A stretch of DNA of 64,000 nucleotides. Origin: an uncultured Lachnospiraceae bacterium (GTDB lineage Bacteria; Bacillota; Clostridia; Lachnospirales; Lachnospiraceae). Below are positions 25,584 to 34,020 of the stretch, in pieces. The position numbers were made by a program, and so were the translations under genes. How positions within the stretch are numbered: position 1 is the stretch's first letter; every line of letters begins with the position of its first letter. A model generated the notes under the pieces. The model saw only the letters and a program-made list of their open reading frames with translations. It was not told the origin of the DNA and ran no database searches. The DNA is taken from NCBI GenBank assembly GCA_910577275.1, contig CAJTMW010000007.1, positions 17,079 through 81,078 on the forward strand, given 5' to 3'.

Positions 25584-26594
25584 TCATCCGCACACATTAT
25601 CCCCGGGAAGAAACATCTTCACCGGCACATACATTTCCCTTTCCGCCTCGTAACGATAAATACCGTAAAAAACTCCCTGATGGTTATACATCCGCACCTC
25701 TCCGCCCGGAACGCCCCGGCTTTCCCCGGCGGCTCCGGCATTTCCCTTTTCCTTATCCGCCCCCGAAGCCGCCTCTCCTGCCGCTCTGGCATTCTCTGCT
25801 GCCTTGTCCTCCTCAAACGCCGACACGTCCTCCGCCCGCAGCCAGTTCCCGTTCCTTAAGGCCTTAAATCCGGCTTCCCGGGCAGAAACCGCCGGCAGCG
25901 CGCGGAACATTTTCTCCACCGGAATCACAGCCTCTAAAAGAGTTCCCGCCTTTGCCATCTCCTCCAGCTTCTCCAGAGTAAGGGCATTCTCTATGCCGAA
26001 TTCTCCCGCCTTTGTGCGCACAAGCTTTGTCATCACAGCGCCGCAGCCCAGGCGCTGCCCGATGTCATGGCAGAGGGTTCTGATATAGGTTCCCTTGGAG
26101 CACGCCACCCTTATGGTATAGCGGGGATGCTCCTTTTTCAGAAATTCCAGGGAGTAAACGGTTACAGGACGGGGCGTCCTCTCCACTTCCTTTCCCGCCC
26201 TTGCAAGGTCGCAGAGCTTCTTTCCTCCCACCTTCAGGGCGGAATACATGGGCGGAAGCTGTAAATATTCCCCCACAAATAGCGCCGCAGCCTTTTCCAC
26301 ATCTTCCGCGCTCACATCCGCGTCCTTTTTCTCAAGCACGGTTCCTGAAATATCCTGGGTGTCCGTGGTAATTCCCAGGCAAAAGTCCGCGACATATTCC
26401 TTGTCTTTGTCTGTCAGCATGTCGCAGAGCCTTGTCCCGTTTCCCAGACAGACAGGAAGAACCCCAACCGCGTCCGGGTCCAGGGTTCCTGTATGTCCGA
26501 TTCTTTTCTGTTTGCAGATTCCGCGGAGCTTAGCCACCACATCGTGGGAGGTGTAGCCCGCTTCCTTATAAACGTTAATCATTCCATGGTACAT
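25584..26594 (-). CDS. truB: tRNA pseudouridine(55) synthase
   Basis: Forms pseudouridine 55 in the T-loop of tRNAs (336 residues). The catalytic Asp39 lies in GHTGTLDPDAVGVLP, and the RIRTLCHDIG-type block (GTYIRTLCHDIGQRLGCGA) is present. The C-terminal domain is interrupted at about residues 263-298 by a low-complexity insert rich in Ala, Gly, Glu and Lys. After it the family sequence resumes (YNHQGVFYGIYRYE). The insert explains the longer than usual length of the C-terminal part. Confidence 0.95.
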   Translation of the reverse strand: MYHGMINVYKEAGYTSHDVVAKLRGICKQKRIGHTGTLDPDAVGVLPVCLGNGTRLCDMLTDKDKEYVADFCLGITTDTQDISGTVLEKKDADVSAEDVEKAAALFVGEYLQLPPMYSALKVGGKKLCDLARAGKEVERTPRPVTVYSLEFLKKEHPRYTIRVACSKGTYIRTLCHDIGQRLGCGAVMTKLVRTKAGEFGIENALTLEKLEEMAKAGTLLEAVIPVEKMFRALPAVSAREAGFKALRNGNWLRAEDVSAFEEDKAAENARAAGEAASGADKEKGNAGAAGESRGVPGGEVRMYNHQGVFYGIYRYEAEREMYVPVKMFLPGDNVCG

Positions 26595-26646
26595 GGTTTC
26601 TTATTCCTTTTCGCGCTTTCTGTCATTTCCGGACAGCCGCAGGTTC

Positions 26647-27606
26647 TCACTCCTTCTCCCGGAGCTGTTCCGCAATTCTTCCGGAAAGATTGTTGACAAT
26701 GTCATGGAAAGTTCCCGGCATGGTTACGCCGGCCGCCCTCACATGGCCGCCGCCACCGAAAAACTCCGCAACCTTCGCCACATCTACCCTTCCGTTGGAG
26801 CGCAGGCTTACCTTGTACTCCAAAATATTGGTCTGGTACATGAAAATCGCGCACTCCACTCCCCGGGTATTCCGAAGCTGGTTGACAATTCCCTCCAAAT
26901 CAGCCGGCACGGCACGGTAAAAATCCATGGTCTTTTTGTCAACCATGCTGACCACGCATCTGCCGTCCATAAAGAGAATGCTCTCAAGGAGCGCCCTGCC
27001 CAGTATTTGGTTCTGGATATAAGTTTTTTCGTAAAAGGTCTCATCAATAAGCCTTGAAAAATCAAACCCGTAGGAAATCAGCTCCGCCGCTGCCTTCAAG
27101 GTATCCGGCGACGTGTTGGAGTACTGGAAAACGCCGGTATCGTGCATCATGCCGATATAGAGCGCTTTGGCAATCTCCTCGTCTATCAGAGCTTTGTCCT
27201 CGATTACATTATAGATAAGTTCGCTTGTGGAGCTTGCCTTCGGCATTATGTAATTCACATCTCCGCTGCCCTTGTTGCTGATGTGGTGGTCGATATTCAC
27301 AGTCTTTTTTGCTTCATCAAAGTATTTCTCCGCTCCGCCCAGACGCTCCTTCGAGGTGTCCAGAGCAATAAACAAATCAAAGACCTCCACATCCGTGGCA
27401 AAATCCGCATGAATCTCGTCAAGCCCCGCTATACAGGAAAAAATCTCCGCCGGCTTTTCAAGAAATACCTGCACCCTGCTTTCAGGGCACGCCTTTTTCA
27501 GATACAGGTATAGTCCCATGGCCGACCCCACGCAGTCGCCGTCCGGTCTTACATGGCCGCCGATGCCAATGGTTGCCGCTCCCCTTGCTTCTTCACAAAT
27601 ATTCAT
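26647..27606 (-). CDS. nrnA: DHH/DHHA1 phosphoesterase (oligoribonuclease / pAp phosphatase)
   Basis: NrnA-type enzyme (319 residues) that degrades short RNA oligomers and 3'-phosphoadenosine 5'-phosphate. Metal-binding motifs of the DHH domain are visible: HVRPDGDCVGSAMGL near 18-32, FIALDTS near 100 and NIDHHISN near 127. The DHHA1 domain carries GGGGHVRAAG near 285. Located between rbfA and truB, where many Firmicutes keep it. The exact substrate cannot be told from sequence. Confidence 0.92.
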   Translation of the reverse strand: MNICEEARGAATIGIGGHVRPDGDCVGSAMGLYLYLKKACPESRVQVFLEKPAEIFSCIAGLDEIHADFATDVEVFDLFIALDTSKERLGGAEKYFDEAKKTVNIDHHISNKGSGDVNYIMPKASSTSELIYNVIEDKALIDEEIAKALYIGMMHDTGVFQYSNTSPDTLKAAAELISYGFDFSRLIDETFYEKTYIQNQILGRALLESILFMDGRCVVSMVDKKTMDFYRAVPADLEGIVNQLRNTRGVECAIFMYQTNILEYKVSLRSNGRVDVAKVAEFFGGGGHVRAAGVTMPGTFHDIVNNLSGRIAEQLREKE

Positions 27607-27700
27607 AACCCTCTCCTGTCATACACTGTTTCCGGCTGTTACCGCTATATGCCGACGTTCCATTCCCGCGGGAAAGGAAACGGATTTATGACGCGCGCAT

Positions 27701-28087
27701 TTACGCCTCGTCTTCCTCCGCATCCCCGTCCGCTTCCCCGCCGGTGACCTGGTCAATCAGTTTCGACATTCTCACGCCGTATTCGATAGACTGGTCGCCG
27801 ATGAAATGAATTTCCGGCGTGTTGCGTAAATTTATTCTGGACGCCAGCTCCCTGCGGATAAAACCTTCCGCATTTTTAAGCCCCGAAATGGTATCCTTCT
27901 GCGCCTTTTCATCCCCGTAAACGCTAATCCACGCCTTACAGGTCTTTAGGTCCGGGGCTACCTCAACGGAGACCACAGATGTAAGAGGGCTGATTCTGGG
28001 GTCTTTTAACCCGCCCCTTATTATCTCAGCCAGTACTCTTTGCACCTCTCCGTTAATGCGGGTATTCTTCACACTGTTTTTTCTCAC
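27701..28087 (-). CDS. rbfA: Ribosome-binding factor A
   Basis: KH-fold 30S assembly factor (128 residues) required for 16S 5'-end maturation. Recognised from RINGEVQRVLAEIIRGGLKDPRI at the N-terminus and FIRRELASRINLRNTPEIHFIGDQSIEYG in the second half. The acidic tail (EADGDAEEDEA) is longer than in some homologues. Its start overlaps the infB stop by four bases. Confidence 0.95.
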   Translation of the reverse strand: MRKNSVKNTRINGEVQRVLAEIIRGGLKDPRISPLTSVVSVEVAPDLKTCKAWISVYGDEKAQKDTISGLKNAEGFIRRELASRINLRNTPEIHFIGDQSIEYGVRMSKLIDQVTGGEADGDAEEDEA

Positions 28088-31000
28088 CTTGGAACCTCCA
28101 CCATAATATAGGCCTCCACGATATCAAGCTCCTGCATCTGGTCGAATCCGTCAAATACAAGACCGCACTCAAATCCGGCCTTCACCTCTTTTACATCGTC
28201 CTTGAAACGCTTTAAGGAAGCCAGTTTTCCTTCATAAATAAGCCCGTTATTTTCCTTTTCTCCCGGCCTTGTAATGCGAATCTTGCAATCTCTCTGGAAA
28301 ATACCGTCAAGCACATAGGAGCCTGCAATATTTCCCACGGCGGACGCCCTGAAAATCTGCCTTACCTCCGCATGGCCAATCACCTTTTCCTCGAAAATCG
28401 GGTCCAACATACCCTTCATGGCCGCTTCAATGTCGGCAATCGCCTGATAAATTACTCTGTATAATTTAATATCCACGCCTTCCCTCTCCGCAATGGCCTT
28501 TGCCATGGCGTCAGGACGGACGTTAAAGCCGATAATAATCGCTGACGACGCGGAAGCAAGGGATACGTCGGATTCGTTGATGGCGCCCACGCCTCCGTGG
28601 ATGCACTTCACCACTACCTCCTCGTTGGAAAGCTTCATAAGGCTCTGTTTTACCGCCTCCACGCTTCCCTGTACGTCCGCCTTTACAATGATATTGAGCT
28701 CCTTCAAATTGCCCGCCTGAATCTGGTTGAAAAGGTCGTCTAAGGACATCTTTGCCTTGGTCTCCTCAAGCATCTTCTCCTTGTTCTGGGCAAGATAGGT
28801 CTCCGCATAGGACTTGGCCGTCTTGTCGTTTTCATGGGCGATAAACACTTCTCCGGCGCTGGGAACGTCGGAAAGGCCGAGAATTTCCACAGGTGTGGAA
28901 GGCGTCGCTTCCTTCACCCTTCTGCCCTTGTCGTCAATCATGGCTCTTACCTTGCCGTGGCTGGCGCCTGCGGAAATAAAGTCTCCCACATGCAGCGTAC
29001 CCTTCTGCACCAGCACCGTAGCCACAGGCCCGCGCCCCTTATCAAGCTCGGCCTCAATTACAAGACCTCTTGCCTGCCTGTTGGGGTTGGCCTTGAGCTC
29101 CATGATTTCCGCCGTAAGCAGAATGGTCTCAAGCAGCGTTTCAAGCCCTTCTCCCGACTTGGCGGATACGGGGACAAACTCCGTGCTTCCGCCCCAGTCC
29201 ACGGGAATCAGCTCGTATTCGGTCATTTCCTGTTTTACCCTGTCAACGTTGGCGCCGGGCTTATCAATCTTGTTCACAGCAACGATAATTTCAATCCCCG
29301 CCGCCTTCGCATGGTTGATTGCCTCCACCGTCTGAGGCATAACGCCGTCGTCCGCCGCCACTACAAGGATTGCAATATCCGTGGAGTTGGCGCCGCGCAT
29401 ACGCATTGCCGTAAACGCTTCGTGTCCCGGCGTATCCAGGAAGGTAATTGTCTGATTGTTAATATTTACAGTATACGCGCCTATATGCTGCGTAATACCT
29501 CCGGCTTCCTTATCCGTCACGTTTGTCTTACGGATTGCATCGAGAAGGGAGGTTTTACCGTGGTCAACATGGCCCATAACACAGATGACAGGGGGTCTTG
29601 TTTCCAGAGCCTCCTCCTGCTCGTCGTCCTCCTTCAGGAGCTCCTCGATAACGTCAACCTTTTCTTCTCTTTCGCAGATAATATCATACTCAATAGCGAT
29701 ATTTTCCGCATCCTCAAAGGAAATATCGGAGTTTACCGTCACAATCTGCCCCTTAAGGAACAGCTTCTTAATAATAACGGAAGGCTGCAGCTTCATCTTG
29801 TCGGCAAGCTCCTTGATGGTCAGCGAATCGGGAACGGTAATCACCTTGATTTGCTCCTCCACCACTTCTACCGCCTTCTTCTCGGGCTTAATGAATCTTC
29901 CCGCTTTGTTTTTGTTCTTTACTGCTGCGTCCTCATCCTCATAGATGAAGTCCTTCCTGGACTTTTTATCCTTCTCCTGGCTGATTCTGCGCTTTTCCTC
30001 GTCTCGGCGCTTCTCATCCTTAACCGGGGTTTCCGCAGAGAAACCCTTACCCGGCTTTTCGGGCCGTCTAAATCTATTATCCTGCCCCTGGCCGCCTCTC
30101 TCGCTGCGGTTATTATTTCCGCCAGTCCTGTTATTATTCCTTTCAGCGCCATCCCTGCGGAAATCAGTTTTGCCAGCCGGAGCGCCCGGACGGCTAACGC
30201 CATCGGGCCTTCTTTGCGTATTTCTGTTATTACGCTCTCCCTGGCTTCTTTCGCCCTGATTTCTCGGCGCATTTCCCTGTGTCCTTTCATTTCTCTGGAA
30301 TCTGTCCTCTCTACCGGCAGGTCTTTGTCCGCCGGCTTCTCTCCCGGCAGGACGCTCGCCCCGCATCTGGTTATTCCTGTTTCCGCCTTCGCCTCTCGCC
30401 GGTCTTTCCGCGCACATATCCTGTCCCTGACGCTGCGCATCCGGCCTTGCCGGTCTTTCAAAGCGTTCCGCAGACTCTGTGCGGGCAGCCGCCCTGACCT
30501 CTCTTTCCGCCTGCGCCGCCTCAGTTGCGCGCGCTGCCTGCGCCTCCCTCTCGGCGCGGGCCGCTTCCTCCGCCCGTGCTGCCTGTGCTTCTCTCTCGGC
30601 GCGGGCCGCCTGGGCGTTCCTCTGCTGTCTTTCCATTTCCATCCTTCTTGCCGTCTGCCTGAAATCCGACTGCATACTTTCCGGCATGGAAGGGGCTGTC
30701 AGCGGACGGATGATTTTGTGGGGCGCCTCCTGTCTGCGGGCTCCCTGTCCCTGATTCTGAGGCTGTCCCTGCCTTCCGCCGCCTGCCGGCCTGTTTCCCT
30801 GACGGTTTCCCTGTCCCTGGGGCGCCCTGCGCTCGCCCGAAGGACGCTGCTGTCCCGGAATGTTACTGTTGCGGGGATTGCTCACAACGATAATTTTCTT
30901 TTTCTTTTTGGGCTGCTCGCCGCCCGCCGCCGGTCTCTGCTCCCTGCCGTTCATGGCATTGCCATTTGCAGCAGGACCGTTTGCTGCCGGTTCGGACTTT

Positions 31001-31371
31001 GCCGCCTCAGGCTTTGCGCCGGCTGCTTCCGGCTTTCCTGACTCCGAAGCCGCTGCTTTTACACCGGCTGCCCCCGGCTTTGCTGGCTCTGAAGCCGCTG
31101 CTTTTGCACCGGATGCCTCCGGCTTCGCACCGGCCCCTTCCGGCTTCCCTGACCGGGTTCCTTCCGGCTTTGCGCCGGCCGCAGCTACCGCCTCGGGCTT
31201 TGCCGCCGGTTTTGCCTTTCCGAAAGCCTTTCTGACCATTTCCGCCGCCTCCTCCTCGAGAGAGCTCTGCGCCGCCTTTACTTCGATTCCTTTATCCTGC
31301 AGAAAAGCAATGATTTCCTTGCTTTGCTTTTCCATTTCCTTTGCTATTTCATGCACCTTTATTTTGGCCAT
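28084..31371 (-). CDS. infB: Translation initiation factor IF-2
   Basis: GTPase that brings fMet-tRNA to the ribosome (1095 residues). The conserved part starts near residue 520. The G domain has VMGHVDHGKT at about 600, DTPGHEAF and NKIDKPGA, followed by domains II-IV. The N-terminal ~450 residues after the first IF2-N module (MAKIKVHEIAKEMEKQ) are low-complexity. An Ala/Lys/Pro/Glu stretch with KPEA-type repeats, an Arg/Gly/Gln/Asn stretch and a segment of repeated AEREAQAARA units can be seen. Such long N-termini are usual in Lachnospiraceae. Confidence 0.97.
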   Translation of the reverse strand: MAKIKVHEIAKEMEKQSKEIIAFLQDKGIEVKAAQSSLEEEAAEMVRKAFGKAKPAAKPEAVAAAGAKPEGTRSGKPEGAGAKPEASGAKAAASEPAKPGAAGVKAAASESGKPEAAGAKPEAAKSEPAANGPAANGNAMNGREQRPAAGGEQPKKKKKIIVVSNPRNSNIPGQQRPSGERRAPQGQGNRQGNRPAGGGRQGQPQNQGQGARRQEAPHKIIRPLTAPSMPESMQSDFRQTARRMEMERQQRNAQAARAEREAQAARAEEAARAEREAQAARATEAAQAEREVRAAARTESAERFERPARPDAQRQGQDMCAERPARGEGGNRNNQMRGERPAGREAGGQRPAGREDRFQRNERTQGNAPRNQGERSQGERNNRNTQRRPDGVSRPGAPAGKTDFRRDGAERNNNRTGGNNNRSERGGQGQDNRFRRPEKPGKGFSAETPVKDEKRRDEEKRRISQEKDKKSRKDFIYEDEDAAVKNKNKAGRFIKPEKKAVEVVEEQIKVITVPDSLTIKELADKMKLQPSVIIKKLFLKGQIVTVNSDISFEDAENIAIEYDIICEREEKVDVIEELLKEDDEQEEALETRPPVICVMGHVDHGKTSLLDAIRKTNVTDKEAGGITQHIGAYTVNINNQTITFLDTPGHEAFTAMRMRGANSTDIAILVVAADDGVMPQTVEAINHAKAAGIEIIVAVNKIDKPGANVDRVKQEMTEYELIPVDWGGSTEFVPVSAKSGEGLETLLETILLTAEIMELKANPNRQARGLVIEAELDKGRGPVATVLVQKGTLHVGDFISAGASHGKVRAMIDDKGRRVKEATPSTPVEILGLSDVPSAGEVFIAHENDKTAKSYAETYLAQNKEKMLEETKAKMSLDDLFNQIQAGNLKELNIIVKADVQGSVEAVKQSLMKLSNEEVVVKCIHGGVGAINESDVSLASASSAIIIGFNVRPDAMAKAIAEREGVDIKLYRVIYQAIADIEAAMKGMLDPIFEEKVIGHAEVRQIFRASAVGNIAGSYVLDGIFQRDCKIRITRPGEKENNGLIYEGKLASLKRFKDDVKEVKAGFECGLVFDGFDQMQELDIVEAYIMVEVPR

Positions 31372-31393
31372 TCCACTACCTCCGTCTCATGCC

Positions 31394-31699
31394 TTATGAT
31401 TCTTCCAAACGTTTCATGATATTTGCCGCCATTCCCTCGTCCGTAACAGCCACAGATGTTCTCATTTCCCTGCCGATTGCCCTGCCGAGCTGTTCCTTGT
31501 CGGAATAAAAATAAATCGGCGTATTATAAAAAGCACACATATTGGTAAACTTTTTTTTGGTGTTATCAGAGGCGTCGTTTCCGATTATCACCATTGCCGC
31601 CCTGCCCTCTTTGACCGCTTTTTCCGTGGAGAACTCGCCGCTTTTCAGATTCCTCCCTTTCGCTGCCAGCCCTAAAAGGGATAATACTCTGTCATTCAT
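31394..31699 (-). CDS. YlxQ-type L7Ae/L30e-like RNA-binding protein
   Basis: A 101-residue L7Ae-fold protein related to ribosomal proteins L7Ae and L30e, binding kink-turn RNA; usually called YlxQ or RplGA. Family motifs are NDRVLSLLGLAAKGRNLKSGE and VIIGNDASDNTKKKFTNMC. The start at 31699 is preferred to one 11 codons upstream because the protein then begins at the conserved point and overlaps the ylxR stop by eight bases. Between ylxR and infB as in other Firmicutes. Confidence 0.9.
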   Translation of the reverse strand: MNDRVLSLLGLAAKGRNLKSGEFSTEKAVKEGRAAMVIIGNDASDNTKKKFTNMCAFYNTPIYFYSDKEQLGRAIGREMRTSVAVTDEGMAANIMKRLEES

Positions 31700-31961
31700 G
31701 AATTGCCGTAAACTCCTTTTCCAGATTGTCATACACTTCGTTTGGAATACTCATTTTGAAAGACCGTTCCAATCCCTTACTCTTTCGCGCTTTCAAAAGA
31801 CACTCTCTTTCCTTACAAAGATAAGCACCTCTTCCGTTCTTTTTGCCTGTTACATCCAGCACAATTTCATCCTCCGGCGTTTTCAGAATGCGCATCATTT
31901 CTTTTTTATTTCTCATTTCTCCGCATCCGATGCACTGCCGCATGGGGATTTTCTTTGCCAT
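31692..31961 (-). CDS. rnpM: YlxR family RNA-binding protein (RnpM)
   Basis: An 89-residue protein of the YlxR (DUF448) family. The signature IPMRQCIGCGEMRNKKEMMRI and the Gly-Arg-Gly-Ala-Tyr motif (GRGAYLC) are intact. Recent work on the B. subtilis homologue links it to RNase P regulation, hence the name RnpM. Located 10 bases after nusA and overlapping ylxQ. Confidence 0.92.
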   Translation of the reverse strand: MAKKIPMRQCIGCGEMRNKKEMMRILKTPEDEIVLDVTGKKNGRGAYLCKERECLLKARKSKGLERSFKMSIPNEVYDNLEKEFTAIHE

Positions 31962-31971
31962 GAAATCCCCC

Positions 31972-33369
31972 CTATTCCTTTATATCTTCGGCGGCTTCCG
32001 GGTATTCTTCCGAATCCTCGTAATCTTCAATTTCTTCCTCGTATTCCTCTTCGCCGGAAGCTCCTTCGGCGTATTCGCCGCCGTCTTCTATATATTCACC
32101 GCCGGAAGTTCCTTCGGCATATTCGCCGCCGTCGTCCTGCGCATACTCATCCTCAAAGCCTTCCCCGGCATACTCGCCGTCCTGCGCGTAACCGCCGTCA
32201 GGGCCTTCCTCCCCGTATTCCTCCACATAGCCTTCGGAATATTCCGTCTCTGCGCCGTATTCGCCGTCCTCGTAATCCTCGTCGTATTCGTCATACTCAT
32301 CCAGATAATCTTCATAACGGAAGCCCGGAGCATCCTTGGCCTGGGTCTCGCTCTTGATATCAATCTTATAGCCTGTAAGCCTTGCCGCCAGCCTTGCGTT
32401 CTGCCCCTCCTTGCCGATGGCAAGGGAAAGCTGGTAATCGGGCACCACCACCTTGGCCGTCTTTTCGTCCGGGTCGGCGAACACCGCCACGATTTTCGCC
32501 GGTGAAAGGGCGTTCTGAATCAGGTTGCCCGGATTTTCATCCCAGTTGATAATGTCGATTTTCTCTCCCCGAAGCTCCTCCACAATGGAGTTTACCCGGA
32601 CGCCGTTCAGTCCCACGCATGCGCCTACCGCGTCAACGTTGGGATTGTTGGACTTCACCGCCATCTTGGTTCTGCTTCCCGCTTCTCTGGCGATGCTCAT
32701 AATCTCCACCGTGCCGTCGCGGATTTCTGTAACTTCCGCTTCAAACAGCCTCTTTACCAGCTCCGGGTGGGTACGGCTCACTAAAATCCTTGGGCCCTTG
32801 GGCGTGTTCTTCACCTCCAGGATATATACCTTAATCCTCTCCGTGGGCCGGAACACTTCGCTCTTTACCTGCTCGCTGTCATTTAAGATACCGTCGGCTT
32901 TACCTAAATTTATGCTGATATTTCTTCCAATGTAACGCTGTACAATGCCCGTTACGATATCCTTTTCCTTCTCAAAATACTGGTTATAGATAACGCTTCT
33001 TTCCTCCTCGCGGATTTTCTGGAGAATCACGTTCTTTGCGTTCTGTGTTGCAATCCGGCCGAACTCCTTAGACTTAATCTCCACATGGATAATATCGCCG
33101 GGCTGTGCGTCCGACTTGATTTCCCTGGCATCTTCAAGCGATATCTGAAGGCAGTCGTCCTCCACTTCCTCCTCTACCACTTCCTTTTCCGCATAGCAAA
33201 GGAAATCGCAGGTTTCCCTGTTGATTTCAACCCTCACGTTATCAGATTTGCCAAAATGATTCTTGCATGCCGTAATCAGAGAATTTTCGATTGCCTCAAA
33301 AAGCGTTTCCTTGCTGATTTCCTTCTCCTTTTCCAACACATCCAATGCTTCCATTAATTCCTTGTTCAT
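31972..33369 (-). CDS. nusA: Transcription termination/antitermination protein NusA with long acidic tail
   Basis: RNA polymerase-binding factor (465 residues) that controls pausing and termination. An N-terminal polymerase-binding domain (1-130), an S1 domain (about 135-200) and two KH domains (about 205-340, including VDAVGACVGLNGVRV and LAIGKEGQNARLAARLTGYKI) are normal. From residue 352 to the end the protein is an acidic tail of 114 residues made mainly of Glu, Asp, Gly, Tyr and Ala, with one Lys as its only basic residue. It has internal GGEYAEG repeats. Second gene of the rimP operon. Confidence 0.96.
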   Translation of the reverse strand: MNKELMEALDVLEKEKEISKETLFEAIENSLITACKNHFGKSDNVRVEINRETCDFLCYAEKEVVEEEVEDDCLQISLEDAREIKSDAQPGDIIHVEIKSKEFGRIATQNAKNVILQKIREEERSVIYNQYFEKEKDIVTGIVQRYIGRNISINLGKADGILNDSEQVKSEVFRPTERIKVYILEVKNTPKGPRILVSRTHPELVKRLFEAEVTEIRDGTVEIMSIAREAGSRTKMAVKSNNPNVDAVGACVGLNGVRVNSIVEELRGEKIDIINWDENPGNLIQNALSPAKIVAVFADPDEKTAKVVVPDYQLSLAIGKEGQNARLAARLTGYKIDIKSETQAKDAPGFRYEDYLDEYDEYDEDYEDGEYGAETEYSEGYVEEYGEEGPDGGYAQDGEYAGEGFEDEYAQDDGGEYAEGTSGGEYIEDGGEYAEGASGEEEYEEEIEDYEDSEEYPEAAEDIKE

Positions 33370-33407
33370 TTTCCTTATCCTTTCCGCCCTTTATTTTCTT
33401 ATCGGGG

Positions 33408-33890
33408 CTAAAAATCCAATGTCAGTCTGACAACTGCAATATCCTTCCTGTTAAACACAGTCTTTTCCCCTTCACCTTCATTGGAAGACGGCGTTTCAAT
33501 AGTGATGGTGTCCTCGTCAAACGCCGTTAAAAAACCTGTAAATTCCCTGACGCCGCCTACCGGCTTAAAGGTCTTAATCTCCACCTCATCGCCAAGGCTC
33601 TTTTCAAGATGCTTATCCTTCTTAAGCTGTCTGCCAAGTCCCGGCGAGCTGACCTCAAGAATATAAGCGTCGTCTATAAAATCCTCTCTGTCAAGGGCAT
33701 CGGAGAGGGCGCGGCTGACGTTTTCACAGTCGTCAATGGAAACTCCCTCCTCCTTATCGATATAGCACCGCAGATACTGCTCGCTCCCCTCCCGGACATA
33801 TTCAATATCATAAATCTCCACATGATTCGCCCCGGCTATGGGCGTTAAAAGCGCCTCGCATCTCTTCTCATAATCTTCTCTTTTTGACAT
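33408..33890 (-). CDS. rimP: Ribosome maturation factor RimP
   Basis: 30S assembly factor (160 residues). N-terminal domain with VEIYDIEYVREGSEQYLRCYI and the DDCENVSRALSDALD segment, followed by LEVSSPGLGRQLKKDKH and a C-terminal SH3-like domain are all present. First gene of the nine-gene operon. Its ribosome binding site (GAGGTGAGC) lies only 18 bases after an intrinsic terminator located in the leader, so its expression probably depends on readthrough. Confidence 0.94.
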   Translation of the reverse strand: MSKREDYEKRCEALLTPIAGANHVEIYDIEYVREGSEQYLRCYIDKEEGVSIDDCENVSRALSDALDREDFIDDAYILEVSSPGLGRQLKKDKHLEKSLGDEVEIKTFKPVGGVREFTGFLTAFDEDTITIETPSSNEGEGEKTVFNRKDIAVVRLTLDF

Positions 33891-33908
33891 CCGCTCACCT
33901 CTATCCCC

Positions 33909-33937
33909 AAAAAAGAGTGGACCGCAAAGCCCACTCT
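33909..33937 (-). terminator. Terminator inside the rimP operon leader (attenuator candidate)
   Basis: Minus-strand stem AGAGTGG/CCACTCT with a 10-base loop (which can pair further, GGGC with GGTCC) and a T6 run. It lies after the rimP promoter and before the rimP start codon. Confidence 0.85.
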
Positions 33938-33966
33938 AAATTAACAAGTATCCATAATTCTTCTGT

Positions 33967-33995
33967 ATTGTAGCACTCCTTAAAGCGAATTGCAA
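33967..33995 (-). promoter_or_regulatory. Promoter of the rimP-nusA-infB operon
   Basis: Minus strand TTGCAA, 17 bp, TACAAT. Transcription would start near 33960, giving a leader of about 70 bases that contains the terminator. Confidence 0.75.
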
Positions 33996-34020
33996 TATGC
34001 TTTTAACATTTTCCCGCCAT

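Noticed and set aside
28834..31041. A 735-codon open frame on the plus strand opposite infB
   Set aside because: It is a shadow of the biased codon use and low-complexity N-terminus of IF-2. It has no ribosome binding site, no recognisable domain and fully overlaps a conserved gene.
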